The position numbers and the translations under genes were made by a program. This document shows positions 1-9,259 of a DNA stretch of 64,000 nucleotides, one piece after another. The stretch lies in the NCBI RefSeq assembly GCF_003387615.1, contig NZ_QUNS01000005.1, positions 106,083 to 170,082 of the forward strand. Direction: 5' to 3'. The notes beneath the pieces were generated by a model, which did not search any database, was not told where the DNA came from, and saw only the letters and a list, made by a program, of their open reading frames with translations. The stretch comes from Tenacibaculum gallaicum. Lineage in GTDB: Bacteria; Bacteroidota; Bacteroidia; Flavobacteriales; Flavobacteriaceae. The stretch's first letter is position 1, and every line of letters begins with the position of its first letter.

Positions 1-2
1 AT

Positions 3-830
3 ATAAAAAAACTTATTTTATTTCTAGATACATTAGACCCAGTACCCTCTCCAATTCATATAAATTCTGAAATACTACAAAATTTCATTTATGAAACAAG
101 TAAAGTAATCAATGCTCGTACTCAAGCACGATTGATTTCTGGATTACGTAGTTTTTTTGGCTATTTAATTTTTGAAGATTATCGACAAGATAATCCAACC
201 GATTTAATTGAAAGCCCAAATATTATAAGGAAACTCCCTGACACTTTAGAAAAAGAAGATATAGATGAATTAATTGCCGCTATCGATTTAAGTCATCCAC
301 AAGGAGAACGTAATAAAACTATCATCGAAACCATTTATAGCTGTGGTCTTCGTGTAAGTGAGTTAATCAACCTACAACTATCTGATTTATTTTTTGAAGA
401 AGGTTATATACAAATACTGGGTAAAGGAAATAAATACCGTTTCGTACCTATACACATCACAACAATTCACAGACTTACTTTTTATATAAATGAAATTAGA
501 CCTCAAATAACACCTAAAAAGGAGGATGAAGATACTGTTTTCTTAAACAGAAGAGGAAAACGATTAACACGGCAAATGATATTTATTATTTTAAAAGAAT
601 TGGCTCAGAAAATAAATCTAAAAAAAAGTATTGGTCCACATACATTAAGACACTCCTTTGCTACATATTTACTAAAAAATGGAGCAGATTTACGTGTTAT
701 TCAACAATTATTAGGACATGAAAGTATTACTACAACAGAAATATACGTGCATTTAGATAATAGCTATCTTAAAGAAGTTGTTGAACTACACCATCCTAGA
801 AGTAATTTGAACTTAACAGAAGAAGAATAA
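3..830 (+). CDS. xerD: Tyrosine recombinase XerD, 5'-truncated by window edge
   Basis: Site-specific tyrosine recombinase that, with a partner, resolves chromosome dimers at dif. The frame is open to the left edge, so about 275 residues are visible and the usual ~298-residue length implies some 20-25 missing N-terminal residues. The catalytic set is readable in visible numbering: Arg117 (CGLRVSEL), Lys141 (GKGNK), His213 and Arg216 (HTLRHSFA), His239 (LLGHES) and the nucleophile Tyr248 (TTEIYVH). The SAM-like N-terminal core-binding domain precedes this. It lacks the extra insertion expected of integron integrases, so I take it as the housekeeping XerD rather than an IntI. The exact paralogue (XerC or XerD) is inferred from general resemblance. 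Confidence 0.85.
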   Translation: MKKLILFLDTLDPVPSPIHINSEILQNFIYETSKVINARTQARLISGLRSFFGYLIFEDYRQDNPTDLIESPNIIRKLPDTLEKEDIDELIAAIDLSHPQGERNKTIIETIYSCGLRVSELINLQLSDLFFEEGYIQILGKGNKYRFVPIHITTIHRLTFYINEIRPQITPKKEDEDTVFLNRRGKRLTRQMIFIILKELAQKINLKKSIGPHTLRHSFATYLLKNGADLRVIQQLLGHESITTTEIYVHLDNSYLKEVVELHHPRSNLNLTEEE

Positions 831-847
831 ACGAAACTTTTGGGTAC

Positions 848-950
848 AAAAAAAGGCAAGCTACCTACATCACACCGCTACAACCTAATACCCTTGCTGC
901 GTTCCCGCCCTGGGGGATTCAAAGGGAGCTGGTTGTGTAGGACTTGCCTA
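848..950 (-). ncRNA. ffs: Signal recognition particle RNA (small bacterial 4.5S type)
   Basis: Read on the minus strand the segment folds into one long hairpin. Its ends pair (GGCAAG with CTTGCC) and the apex has a GGAA tetraloop closed by GCG/CGC, followed by the asymmetric-loop motif ACGCAGCAAGG recognised by the Ffh M domain. Length of about 100 nt fits the short SRP RNA of Bacteroidetes. A T-run on the minus strand (848-854) directly follows and would terminate it. A matching -7 box lies just upstream at 953-960. Confidence 0.9.
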
Positions 951-952
951 TG

Positions 953-984
953 CAAATTTACAACCATTTTTTCGTAAAAAACAA
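953..984 (-). promoter_or_regulatory. Bacteroidetes-type promoter of the SRP RNA
   Basis: On the minus strand TAAATTTG (953-960) matches the -7 consensus TAnnTTTG and a TTG (982-984) sits 21 nt upstream as the -33 element. The predicted start falls at the first bases of the SRP RNA. This placement supports both calls. Confidence 0.6.
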
Positions 985-1094
985 TAAAATTTGCATAAAA
1001 ATTTTGTAACATTTCTAAGTTTTTGAATACTAATAATTTGTTGTCTATATTTTTTGCTTTTAGCAGTAAAAAATAAACATAACAGTAAAAAGAA

Positions 1095-1102
1095 TATATT
1101 TG
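1095..1102 (+). promoter_or_regulatory. -7 box for the DUF4199 gene
   Basis: TATATTTG matches TAnnTTTG 22 bases before the start codon at 1125. No clear -33 TTG is seen at the usual spacing, so the call rests on the -7 element alone. Confidence 0.4.
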
Positions 1103-1124
1103 TATCACTAACTAAATTCACACA

Positions 1125-1646
1125 ATGGAAAATCAAGCAAACAGTAAAAACATTATTTTAAATTACGGATTATACTTAGGTCTTATTGGCGTTTTTATTC
1201 ATTTAGCATTTTATGCCACAGGAACATTAATAAAATTTGGATGGTTAAGTGGTATAATTGGTTTTATTGCAATGATTATACTTATTATACTAGGTATTAA
1301 AAAGTTTAAAACTGATAATAATGGCTTTCTAACTTTTGGTCAAGCTTTAAAAGTAGGTGTAGGTATAGCAGTAATTAGTGCTGTAATTTCAACTATTTAC
1401 ACATTAATCTTCACTAATATAATAGAGCCTGATTTTCAAGCACAAATGATGGAAGTACAAAAACAAGCTTGGATTGATGCTGGTATGACGGACGAACAAA
1501 TAGAAGCTTCAGAAACAATGGCTAAAAAGTTTAACAGTCCAGTGATAACAGCTCCTTTAGCTTTAGTAGTTTCTGCTTTTTTCGGATTTATTATTTCTGC
1601 AATTGGAGGTGCCATTATGAAAAAAACAGAAGAAGAACAATATTAA
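1125..1646 (+). CDS. DUF4199 family integral membrane protein
   Basis: Small membrane protein of 173 residues of the DUF4199 family, common in Bacteroidetes and of unknown function. Four hydrophobic segments are visible at about residues 12-32, 36-56, 72-97 and 143-165, with a polar stretch at 100-140 between the last two and a charged C-terminal tail. The gene stands alone between the divergently oriented SRP RNA and the following glycosyltransferase, and in many flavobacteria such a gene precedes a DPM1-like glycosyltransferase (recalled, not checked). A possible terminator or imperfect palindrome follows at 1660-1708. Family assignment is by overall resemblance. Confidence 0.75.
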   Translation: MENQANSKNIILNYGLYLGLIGVFIHLAFYATGTLIKFGWLSGIIGFIAMIILIILGIKKFKTDNNGFLTFGQALKVGVGIAVISAVISTIYTLIFTNIIEPDFQAQMMEVQKQAWIDAGMTDEQIEASETMAKKFNSPVITAPLALVVSAFFGFIISAIGGAIMKKTEEEQY

Positions 1647-1659
1647 GAATAGTTTAAAG

Positions 1660-1708
1660 AGGTAAAAGTTTTACATAAACTCAATACTTCGTAACTTTAC
1701 CTTTTTTT
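1660..1708 (+). terminator. Possible terminator after the DUF4199 gene
   Basis: AGGTAAA (1660-1666) pairs with TTTACCT (1696-1702), with a small inner palindrome AGTTT/AAACT, and a T-run follows. The outer loop is long, so this is weak. TAACTTTA (1692-1699) overlaps it and is one base from a -7 box that could serve the glycosyltransferase gene. Confidence 0.35.
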
Positions 1709-1726
1709 AAACACTGAACAAAATAT

Positions 1727-2683
1727 ATGGATATATCGGTAGTAATACCACTTCTTAATGAAGAGGAATCTTTACCAGAATTATATGATTGGATTGCAAA
1801 AGTTATGCAATCCAATCAGTTTTTATATGAACTTATCTTTATTGATGATGGAAGCACTGATAATTCTTGGAAAATAATAGAAGGGCTATCACAAAAACAT
1901 CAAGAAGTAAAAGGATTGCAATTCCAAAAAAACTATGGTAAATCTCAAGCATTAGATGCTGGCTTCGGTTTGGCTCAAGGACGAGTAGTTATTACCATGG
2001 ATGCGGATTTACAAGATAGCCCTGACGAAATCCCTGAACTTTATAAATTAATTACTGAAGAGAACTTCGATTTAATATCTGGATGGAAAAGGAAACGATA
2101 CGATAATGTTGTAACCAAAAATATTCCCTCAAAATTGTTCAATTGGGCTGCTCGCAAAACATCTGGATTAAAACTACACGACTTTAACTGTGGTTTAAAA
2201 GCCTACAAAAACGAGGTTGTTAAAACAGTAAAAGTAAGCGGTGAAATGCATCGATACATTCCTGTGTTAGCTAAAAATGAAGGTTTTAATCGTATTGATG
2301 AAAAAGTAGTGCAACATCAAGCTCGTAAATACGGAGTTACTAAATTTGGTATGGATCGTTTTGTAAACGGTTTTTTAGACTTAATCACCATTTCATTTCT
2401 TTCAAAATTTGGAAGAAGACCAATGCACTTTTTTGGTTTATGGGGAACATTAATGTTTATTTTTGGTTTTTTCTCAGCTTTCTTCATAGGAGCTATGAAA
2501 ATATACCAACTTTCTACAGGAATAAAAGCCATATTAGTAACAAGCAACCCATGGTTTTACATTGCCTTAACCTCAATGATTTTAGGTACTTTACTTTTTT
2601 TAGCTGGTTTTTTAGGTGAGTTAATCATCAAAAGTAATCCACAACAAAAACATTATACAATCAAAGAAAAACTGAATTTTTAA
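1727..2683 (+). CDS. Family 2 glycosyltransferase, polyprenyl-phosphate (DPM1/GtrB-like) type
   Basis: Transfers a sugar from a nucleotide donor, most likely to a polyprenyl phosphate at the inner membrane. The GT-A domain starts at VVIPLLNEEESL and shows the nucleotide-binding DDGSTD (residues 40-45) and the metal-binding DAD (92-94, followed by LQDSPDE), then the NCGLKAY signature near 154-160. Two C-terminal transmembrane segments at about 232-256 and 269-297 anchor it, the usual architecture of GtrB and related enzymes. Length is 318 residues, normal for the group. The acceptor and the sugar cannot be read from the sequence. It is followed by phosphoglucomutase, which would fit supply of a hexose-1-phosphate precursor. 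Confidence 0.85.
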   Translation: MDISVVIPLLNEEESLPELYDWIAKVMQSNQFLYELIFIDDGSTDNSWKIIEGLSQKHQEVKGLQFQKNYGKSQALDAGFGLAQGRVVITMDADLQDSPDEIPELYKLITEENFDLISGWKRKRYDNVVTKNIPSKLFNWAARKTSGLKLHDFNCGLKAYKNEVVKTVKVSGEMHRYIPVLAKNEGFNRIDEKVVQHQARKYGVTKFGMDRFVNGFLDLITISFLSKFGRRPMHFFGLWGTLMFIFGFFSAFFIGAMKIYQLSTGIKAILVTSNPWFYIALTSMILGTLLFLAGFLGELIIKSNPQQKHYTIKEKLNF

Positions 2684-2688
2684 ACCCG

Positions 2689-2696
2689 TATCTTTG
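2689..2696 (+). promoter_or_regulatory. -7 box for the phosphoglucomutase gene
   Basis: TATCTTTG matches TAnnTTTG and lies 20 bases before the ATG at 2717. It directly follows the stop codon of the upstream glycosyltransferase gene, suggesting a separate transcript. No -33 element is obvious. Confidence 0.45.
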
Positions 2697-2716
2697 TACG
2701 TTTTTAAATTTTACAT

Positions 2717-4426
2717 ATGAAAGAGATTTTAAACAACGCCAAACAATGGTTATCTGATACATTTGATTCAGAAACACAACAAGAAATTCAGCAGCTAATT
2801 GATATTAATGCTGACGATTTAGCCGATCGTTTTTATAAGAATTTAGAATTTGGGACAGGTGGAATACGTGGTATTGTAGGAGCAGGAACCAACCGAATAA
2901 ATAAATACACTTTAGGAAAAGCTACTCAAGGTTTAAGTAATTATTTACATAAAACACACTTAAATAAAGAATTAAAAGTAGCTATTGGGTACGATTGTCG
3001 TCATGATAGTGAATGGTTAGCTAAGGTGGTAGCTAACGTATTATCTGCTAACAATATTCAAGTGTTTTTATTTGAAGATATGCGTCCTACTCCAGAATTA
3101 TCATTTGCTGTAAATTATTTAGGTTGTGATGCAGGAATTGTACTAACTGCTTCTCACAACCCTCCTGAATACAACGGTTATAAAGTATATTGGAATGATG
3201 GTGGACAAATTGTTCCTCCTCAAGATCAAGAAATTATTAATGAAGTAAACTCTTTAGCTTTTGCAGATATCAACTTCAATGCTAATGAAAATTTAATTAG
3301 CTCTGTTGGAAGTGAAGTTGACGAAGCTTTTTGGGAAGCTTCCTTAAAAAATGGAGCATTCGATGTTAAGGGGCGAGAAAATTTAAAAATAGTATTTACC
3401 TCATTACACGGAACTTCTATTAAACTTATTCCAGAAGTTTTAAAACGGGCAGGATATACTCAAGTTCATATTGTTGAAGAACAAGCTACTCCTGATGGGG
3501 ACTTTCCTACAGTTAAATCTCCAAACCCTGAAGAACCAGCTGCTCTTAAAATGGCTGTTGATTTAGCAAATAAAATTGACGCTGATATTGTATTAGGAAC
3601 CGATCCTGATTCAGACAGAATAGGTGTTGCTGTAAGAGATTTAGATGGAAATATGACCTTGTTAAACGGAAATCAAACTATGAGTATGATGACCGACTTT
3701 TTAATTAATGACTGGAAAAAACAAGGTAAATTAAACGGAAATCAATTTGTGGGTTCTACGATTGTTTCCACTAATTTAGTGAATGAAATTGCAAATTCAT
3801 ACGGAGTTGAAACTAAAGTTGGATTAACTGGTTTTAAATGGATAGCTAAAATGATAAAAGACCATCCTGAACTTAACTTTATTGGTGGTGGTGAAGAAAG
3901 TTTTGGTTATATGGTAAGTGATTTTGTTCGTGATAAAGATGCGGTTACCTCTGCCCTACTTGCCTGTGAAATAGCCGCTGATGCGAAAGCTAATAACAGT
4001 TCTTTCTATAAAGAGCTATTGAATTTATATACACGTCATCATTTTTATAAAGAGCATTTAATTTCTTTAGTAAAAAAAGGAATGGATGGTGCGCAACAAA
4101 TCAAACAAATGATGGTTGATTTACGTTCCAATCCGCTAACAGAAATTGATGGCTCTAAAATTGAGTACTTGTATGATTATCAATCTTCAACAAGAAGAAA
4201 TTTACTAACTGGTGAAGAAACAACAATTGATATTCCTAAATCAAATGTATTGATTTATCATACCGAGGATGGAACAAAAATCGCAGCTCGTCCGAGTGGT
4301 ACTGAACCAAAAATAAAATTTTATTTTAGTGTAAAAACAAAATTAGATACTGTAAATAAAATCAATGATACAGAAGTTAATTTAGACGCTAAAATTCAAC
4401 GTATTATAAAAGAATTAAATCTATAA
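2717..4426 (+). CDS. Phosphoglucomutase/phosphomannomutase, alpha-D-phosphohexomutase family
   Basis: Interconverts hexose-1- and hexose-6-phosphates for sugar-nucleotide and glycogen metabolism in the cytoplasm. All four family signatures are present: the phosphoserine loop TASHNPPEYNGYK with Ser146, the magnesium loop DPDSD (296-300), the sugar-binding GGEESFGY near 391-398, and the phosphate-binding RPSGTEPK near residue 528. Length of 569 residues fits the long PgcA-type phosphoglucomutases. The stop codon overlaps the start of the following ABC exporter by one base (TAATG), implying translational coupling. Substrate preference between glucose and mannose phosphates is not decided. Confidence 0.9.
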   Translation: MKEILNNAKQWLSDTFDSETQQEIQQLIDINADDLADRFYKNLEFGTGGIRGIVGAGTNRINKYTLGKATQGLSNYLHKTHLNKELKVAIGYDCRHDSEWLAKVVANVLSANNIQVFLFEDMRPTPELSFAVNYLGCDAGIVLTASHNPPEYNGYKVYWNDGGQIVPPQDQEIINEVNSLAFADINFNANENLISSVGSEVDEAFWEASLKNGAFDVKGRENLKIVFTSLHGTSIKLIPEVLKRAGYTQVHIVEEQATPDGDFPTVKSPNPEEPAALKMAVDLANKIDADIVLGTDPDSDRIGVAVRDLDGNMTLLNGNQTMSMMTDFLINDWKKQGKLNGNQFVGSTIVSTNLVNEIANSYGVETKVGLTGFKWIAKMIKDHPELNFIGGGEESFGYMVSDFVRDKDAVTSALLACEIAADAKANNSSFYKELLNLYTRHHFYKEHLISLVKKGMDGAQQIKQMMVDLRSNPLTEIDGSKIEYLYDYQSSTRRNLLTGEETTIDIPKSNVLIYHTEDGTKIAARPSGTEPKIKFYFSVKTKLDTVNKINDTEVNLDAKIQRIIKELNL

Positions 4427-6252
4427 TGGACTATTTTAAAAAGATTATTAGATATGCTATTCCGTACAAAAAGTATGGATATTTAAACGTATTATTTAAT
4501 ATCTTATATGCCCTTTTTTCTACGCTTTCTTTTTTAGCATTGATACCAATGCTAGATGTCATTTTTAAGCCTGACGCACCTAGGATTACTAAAAAACCTG
4601 TTTTTGAAGGAATTACAAAAATAATAGAGTATTTTAAAGGTAATATTTCTTTTTATATAAATGAAGTTGCCGGTGATGACAAATCCAAAGCTCTAATGGT
4701 TGTAGTTGGTTTAGTTATTATTACTTTCTTCTTTAAAAACATCTTTAACTACTTAGCGATGTACTTTATTACATTTTTAAGAAATGGTGTTTTAAAAGAT
4801 ATTCGAAACGATCTATATAAGAAAACAATAGAGTTACCTATTGCCTATTTTTCAGAAAAAAGAAAGGGTGATACTATGGCGCGAATTGGAACTGATGTAT
4901 TAGAAATTCAGCATTCATTTTTATCGGTTTTGGAAATGTTGGTAAGAGAGCCTTTAACTATTATATTTACTATTACAGCAATGATAGCCATTAGCTTTAA
5001 ACTTACCCTTTTTGTGTTTGTTTTTATCCCTATTTCCGGATATGTTATTTCTCTAATTGGTAAAAGCTTAAAGCGAAAGTCAGATAGTGTACAAAAAGAG
5101 CAGGGATATTTTTTATCACTTTTAGAAGAAACTTTAGGGGGATTAAAAGTGATTAAAGGCTTTACCGCAGAAAAAGAATTTCAACAAAAATTTGAAAAAT
5201 CAACCAATCGTTTTTACCACTTTTCTAATACACTACTTAATAGAACAAATTTAGCAAGTCCAGCTAGTGAGTTTTTAGGAATTGGTGTTATTGCTGTATT
5301 ACTTTGGTATGGAGGTATATTAGTTTTAGAAGAAGGTACCTTACAAGGAGAAGATTTCATTGCTTATATGGGATTAGCTTATAATATTTTAACACCTGCT
5401 AAAGCTATTTCTAAAGCTAGTTACGGGGTTAAAAAAGGAAACGCTGCTGCCGAACGTATTTTAGAAGTTTTAGAAACTGAAAATCCTTTAAAAGATATTC
5501 CTAATGCTGTTGACAAGAAGACTTTTGATACTAAAATCATAATGGAAAACGTTTCTTTTAAATATGAAGATCATTATGTTTTAAAAGATTTTTCCTTAAC
5601 TATTCCTAAAGGAAAAATGGTCGCTTTGGTAGGACAATCAGGAAGTGGTAAATCAACCATTGCTAACTTATTAACTCGTTTTTATGATGTAAACAAAGGC
5701 ACTATTCTACTTGATGGAATAGATATAAGAGACCTTAAAATACATTCATTAAGACAACTAGAAGGCTTAGTTACACAAGACTCTATTCTATTTAACGACA
5801 CCGTAAAGAACAATATTACTTTAGGAGTTGAGGGTAAAAGTGACGAAGAAATCATAGAAGCTGCTAAAATTGCCAATGCACACGAGTTTATAAAAGATTT
5901 ACCAAATGGTTATGACACCAATATTGGAGATAGCGGAAATAAATTGTCTGGTGGACAAAAACAACGCTTAAGTATTGCGCGTGCTGTTCTTAAAAATCCA
6001 CCAATCATGATTTTAGACGAAGCAACTTCTGCTTTAGATACTGAGTCAGAAAAACTAGTACAAGATGCTTTAGAAAAAATGATGCAAAACAGAACCTCTG
6101 TTGTGATTGCACACCGTTTATCTACCATTCAAAAAGCAGATATAATTGTAGTAATGAAAAAAGGCAAAATTGTAGAACAGGGAACTCACGAAGAATTAAT
6201 ATCTAAAAGCGGAACTTACAAAAAGTTGGTAGAAATGCAGTCTTTAGGGTAA
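4426..6252 (+). CDS. ABC transporter half-exporter, MsbA-like (TMD fused to ATPase)
   Basis: Membrane exporter of 608 residues with an N-terminal six-helix ABC type I exporter domain (about 1-340) and a C-terminal ATPase. The ATPase shows Walker A GQSGSGKST near residue 401, the signature LSGGQKQR near 506, Walker B IMILDEATSALD near 527, and the H-loop IAHRLST near 562. It would act as a homodimer. MsbA-like exporters flip lipids or lipid-linked molecules, but multidrug exporters have the same architecture, so the cargo is uncertain. It overlaps the phosphoglucomutase gene by one base and is followed by a strong bidirectional hairpin terminator. Confidence 0.88.
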   Translation: MDYFKKIIRYAIPYKKYGYLNVLFNILYALFSTLSFLALIPMLDVIFKPDAPRITKKPVFEGITKIIEYFKGNISFYINEVAGDDKSKALMVVVGLVIITFFFKNIFNYLAMYFITFLRNGVLKDIRNDLYKKTIELPIAYFSEKRKGDTMARIGTDVLEIQHSFLSVLEMLVREPLTIIFTITAMIAISFKLTLFVFVFIPISGYVISLIGKSLKRKSDSVQKEQGYFLSLLEETLGGLKVIKGFTAEKEFQQKFEKSTNRFYHFSNTLLNRTNLASPASEFLGIGVIAVLLWYGGILVLEEGTLQGEDFIAYMGLAYNILTPAKAISKASYGVKKGNAAAERILEVLETENPLKDIPNAVDKKTFDTKIIMENVSFKYEDHYVLKDFSLTIPKGKMVALVGQSGSGKSTIANLLTRFYDVNKGTILLDGIDIRDLKIHSLRQLEGLVTQDSILFNDTVKNNITLGVEGKSDEEIIEAAKIANAHEFIKDLPNGYDTNIGDSGNKLSGGQKQRLSIARAVLKNPPIMILDEATSALDTESEKLVQDALEKMMQNRTSVVIAHRLSTIQKADIIVVMKKGKIVEQGTHEELISKSGTYKKLVEMQSLG

Positions 6253-6257
6253 CAAGT

Positions 6258-6293
6258 AAAAAAGAGAAGCATATAATATGCTTCTCTTTTTAT
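6258..6293. terminator. Bidirectional intrinsic terminator between convergent genes
   Basis: AAAGAGAAGCATAT pairs with ATATGCTTCTCTTT around 6261-6289, with A-run and T-run on either side, so it can stop transcription of the ABC exporter from the left and of the CCA-adding enzyme gene from the right. Confidence 0.85.
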
Positions 6294-6316
6294 TTTGATG
6301 TATCTATTATTGTTGT

Positions 6317-7741
6317 TTACTCACTTATTTTCAACCCTAACTGTACTCCTTTTTCTAACATAAATTGATAAGAAGCTTCGTGTTCATTTGGAATTTCACC
6401 ATCTAAAATTGCTTCTTTTATAGCTTCTTTTATTTGACCAATTTCTCTACACGGTTGTAGGTTAAAGGCTTTCATAATCTCTTCACCAGTAATTGGTGGT
6501 TGAAAATTACGAACTCTATCACGCTCTTCCACCTCTTTAATCTTTTGGCGAACTATTTCAAAGTTTTTGTGATAACGTTTAAATTTTTTAGGATTTTTTG
6601 TTGTAATATCTGCTTCACACAACGTCATCAATGCATCTACATCATCTCCTACATCAAAAATTAAACGACGTACAGCAGAATCTGTCACTTCACTTGCTAA
6701 AACTATTGGTCGAGAGCTTAACATTACCATTTTCTGAACAAACTTCATCTTATTATTCAATGGCATTTTTAAACGTTTAAATAACTTATATACCATTTTA
6801 GCCCCTACAAATTCATGTGAATGAAATGTCCAACCTATTTTTTTATGGTAACGTTTGGTTGGTGCTTTACCTATGTCATGTAATAATGCTGCCCAACGAA
6901 GCCAAACATCATCGGTATTTTGAGCGATATTATCAACTACTTCTAACGTATGGTAAAAATTATCTTTGTGTTTTTGCCCCTCTACCTCTTCTACTCCTTT
7001 TAAAGCTATCAATTCTGGCAGAATTCTTTCTAGTAGTCCTGTTTTTTCTAGTAGTAAAAAACCAATTGATGGAACTGGGGCCTCTAATATTTTATTCAAC
7101 TCAACCACAATACGCTCACGAGTAATAATATCAATTCTCGTTGTATTTTTTGTAATTGCGTTTAACGATTTCTCTTCTATTTCGAAATTTAATTGTGTTG
7201 CAAAACGAATGGCACGCATCATACGCAACGGATCGTCAGAATATGTTATATCTGGATCTAGCGGCGTTCTTATAATTTTAGCCTCTAAATCAGCTATTCC
7301 CCCAAAAGGATCTAATAACAACCCAAAATTATCTTCGCTTAAACTCAATGCTAGTGCATTAATGGTAAAATCACGTCTGTTTTGATCGTCTTGTAACGTT
7401 CCTTCAGAAACTTTAGGGTTTCTACTATCTTCTGAATACGATTCTTTACGAGCACCTACAAACTCTATTTCAACGTCTTTGTAACGTAACATAGCTGTTC
7501 CATAAGTCTTAAATACTTGAACTTTTGGTTTCGTAGGTAACAAATCTGCTACTTTTTGAGCTAATTCTATACCACTACCTACAGCTACCACATCTACATC
7601 TTTGGCAGTACCACGTTGTAAGATAAAATCACGTACAAAACCACCAATTACATAACTTTCTAATTGTAACTCTTTGGCGGCTTGGGATATATATTGAAAT
7701 ATTTCGGCAGAAATTGCTTCTTTAAAATATTGTTTTTGCAT
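6317..7741 (-). CDS. cca: CCA tRNA nucleotidyltransferase with HD domain
   Basis: Adds or repairs the 3' CCA end of tRNAs in the cytoplasm. The class II nucleotidyltransferase head is clear: GGFVRD (33-38), the metal-binding DVD (48-50), RRDFTINAL (122-130) and the nucleotide-recognition helix [11 protein letters not shown] (170-180). A C-terminal HD domain (His288-Asp289, [10 protein letters not shown]) follows, which places it with the HD-containing CCA or poly(A) polymerase proteins. Length is 474 residues, usual for Bacteroidetes. It ends five bases after the tsaC stop on the same strand, so it likely shares that transcript. Poly(A) polymerase activity cannot be excluded from sequence alone. 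Confidence 0.9.
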   Translation of the reverse strand: MQKQYFKEAISAEIFQYISQAAKELQLESYVIGGFVRDFILQRGTAKDVDVVAVGSGIELAQKVADLLPTKPKVQVFKTYGTAMLRYKDVEIEFVGARKESYSEDSRNPKVSEGTLQDDQNRRDFTINALALSLSEDNFGLLLDPFGGIADLEAKIIRTPLDPDITYSDDPLRMMRAIRFATQLNFEIEEKSLNAITKNTTRIDIITRERIVVELNKILEAPVPSIGFLLLEKTGLLERILPELIALKGVEEVEGQKHKDNFYHTLEVVDNIAQNTDDVWLRWAALLHDIGKAPTKRYHKKIGWTFHSHEFVGAKMVYKLFKRLKMPLNNKMKFVQKMVMLSSRPIVLASEVTDSAVRRLIFDVGDDVDALMTLCEADITTKNPKKFKRYHKNFEIVRQKIKEVEERDRVRNFQPPITGEEIMKAFNLQPCREIGQIKEAIKEAILDGEIPNEHEASYQFMLEKGVQLGLKISE

Positions 7742-7746
7742 ACAAA

Positions 7747-8295
7747 TTATTCTCTAATCACAATAACATCGTCACCTTCAATTTTTAAAATCGTTGAAGA
7801 CTTTTCTGCTATTTTCTCTTGATGCAAATCTACCACATAATCTACATTCTTTAAAATTGCTTCGCTTATTTCTGAAAATGATTTTGGTGTGGGCTCTCCA
7901 CTTACGTTTGCAGAGGTAGAAACAATAGGTTTTCCAAATTCTTTAATTAACTGAATACAAAATTCATCTTTCGGAATTCGTATAGCAATCGTGTTATCAG
8001 AAGCGATTGTATTAGTTGCTAACCTTTTTGGGTTATTATAAATAATAGTAGTAGGCTTTACTGATGTCCTTAAAGTTTCTAAAGCTTTTTCAGGGATACT
8101 TTCTACATGGTTTTGCAACATTTCAATAGAGTCAACCAAAATAATTAGACTCTTCGATTCTTCTCTATTTTTTAATTTATATATCTTTTTTACAGCCTCT
8201 TCGTTAGTAGCATCACAACCTAACCCCCAAACAGTATCTGTTGGGTATAAAACTATGTTACCTTGTTGTAAGTTATCTAGTATCTTGTTTAACAT
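7747..8295 (-). CDS. tsaC: L-threonylcarbamoyladenylate synthase (YrdC/Sua5 domain)
   Basis: Makes threonylcarbamoyl-AMP from threonine, bicarbonate and ATP, the first step of t6A37 modification of ANN-decoding tRNAs. At 182 residues it is the short, single-domain form without the Sua5 C-terminal domain. The conserved [11 protein letters not shown] lies at residues 18-28, the basic KxR region at KLKNREESK follows, and [12 protein letters not shown] marks the ATP pocket near 131-142. It lies three bases after the Stealth gene and five before cca; the pairing of two tRNA maturation genes on one transcript is functionally sensible. Confidence 0.9.
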   Translation of the reverse strand: MLNKILDNLQQGNIVLYPTDTVWGLGCDATNEEAVKKIYKLKNREESKSLIILVDSIEMLQNHVESIPEKALETLRTSVKPTTIIYNNPKRLATNTIASDNTIAIRIPKDEFCIQLIKEFGKPIVSTSANVSGEPTPKSFSEISEAILKNVDYVVDLHQEKIAEKSSTILKIEGDDVIVIRE

Positions 8296-8298
8296 GAT

Positions 8299-9246
8299 TT
8301 ATAATGAATACTTCTCTTCTAACCAATTTAACACATAGTTTAGCTTTTCTTTAGGACATTGATCTAAACTCTGCATATTTAAAAATAATTTACTTTCTTT
8401 TTTAGTAATAATATTCAGCTTATATTTTAACCAAGTAAATGATTTTTTATAGTTCTGAATATACACCAATTGATAGTCATTTTTTAAAATCGCTGTTTTA
8501 TTTCTAATTTCAATATGATTGGCTAATCCTTGAGGAGTGTATTGCTCAGCATTTCTAAACTTATGCTTTATGTTAAGGGTTTCAACTTCTTTATGCTCTT
8601 TGAAAAATTCTTTAAAGGTAAATTTCCTTAGAGGGTATGGTGTATGATGAAATTTATAATATTTGTTAAACCCAACTAATTTAGCGCTCATTTCCTGAGC
8701 TTTCTTATGTCCCGCTCGTTTCTTTTTCTTTTCAGAATTAAATAAACGTTTGTAAAAAATATCTTCGTTAAACTTTAACCACTTTCCTCTGACAACTGGT
8801 TTACCTTCAACAAAAAAATCTGATATTTTTACTTCTTTTAATAAAAACATATCATCATTAAAATAGATAAAATGCTCTGATAAATTCGGAATATCATACA
8901 GTTTTGTTTCTATCGGGCGGCAATTAAAAACTGGTAAAAATTGAGTATCTTCTTTAAAAACAGCTTGATGATCTACAACAAAAACATTTTTATATGCTCC
9001 TTCTTTCTTGTTTTTCAGAAACTTTGGGGTTTGATTGTCCGTTACTACAAATATATTTCTAATAAAAGGGGCAAACTTAAGAATTGAATTAACAGTAAAT
9101 TTAATCTCTTCTACTTGATCAAACCTTGTTCTAAAATTTTTGTCGTTTACCTTAGCTTTATCTTCAACATAAGGTAACATCTTTTTTTGATGATTTATAT
9201 CATTACCATCTACCCAAGTAATTACTGCATCTACAGGGAAACTCAT
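8299..9246 (-). CDS. Stealth-family sugar phosphotransferase
   Basis: Stealth proteins transfer sugar-1-phosphate in making phosphodiester-linked capsule or surface polysaccharides. Conserved region 1 is DAVITWVDGND at residues 6-16. Region 2 begins RTRFDQVEEIKFTVNSIL near 40 and runs through IFVVTDNQTP; FIYFNDDMFLL near 126-136 holds the acidic pair; region 3 includes HHTPYPLRKF. Length is 315 residues, usual for the short members. It stands just downstream of two TupA-like ATP-grasp genes on the same strand, and the three probably build or decorate a cell-surface glycopolymer. The polymer is unknown. Confidence 0.85.
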   Translation of the reverse strand: MSFPVDAVITWVDGNDINHQKKMLPYVEDKAKVNDKNFRTRFDQVEEIKFTVNSILKFAPFIRNIFVVTDNQTPKFLKNKKEGAYKNVFVVDHQAVFKEDTQFLPVFNCRPIETKLYDIPNLSEHFIYFNDDMFLLKEVKISDFFVEGKPVVRGKWLKFNEDIFYKRLFNSEKKKKRAGHKKAQEMSAKLVGFNKYYKFHHTPYPLRKFTFKEFFKEHKEVETLNIKHKFRNAEQYTPQGLANHIEIRNKTAILKNDYQLVYIQNYKKSFTWLKYKLNIITKKESKLFLNMQSLDQCPKEKLNYVLNWLEEKYSL

Positions 9247-9259
9247 ACTAATAAGAATA

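Noticed and set aside
3..830. Integron integrase for the cassette array
   Set aside because: The recombinase reads as ordinary XerD, is 56 kb away, and no IntI-specific insertion between the catalytic boxes is seen.
6966..7385. Plus-strand open frame opposite the CCA-adding enzyme gene
   Set aside because: Antisense shadow of a well-conserved coding region with no family resemblance of its own.
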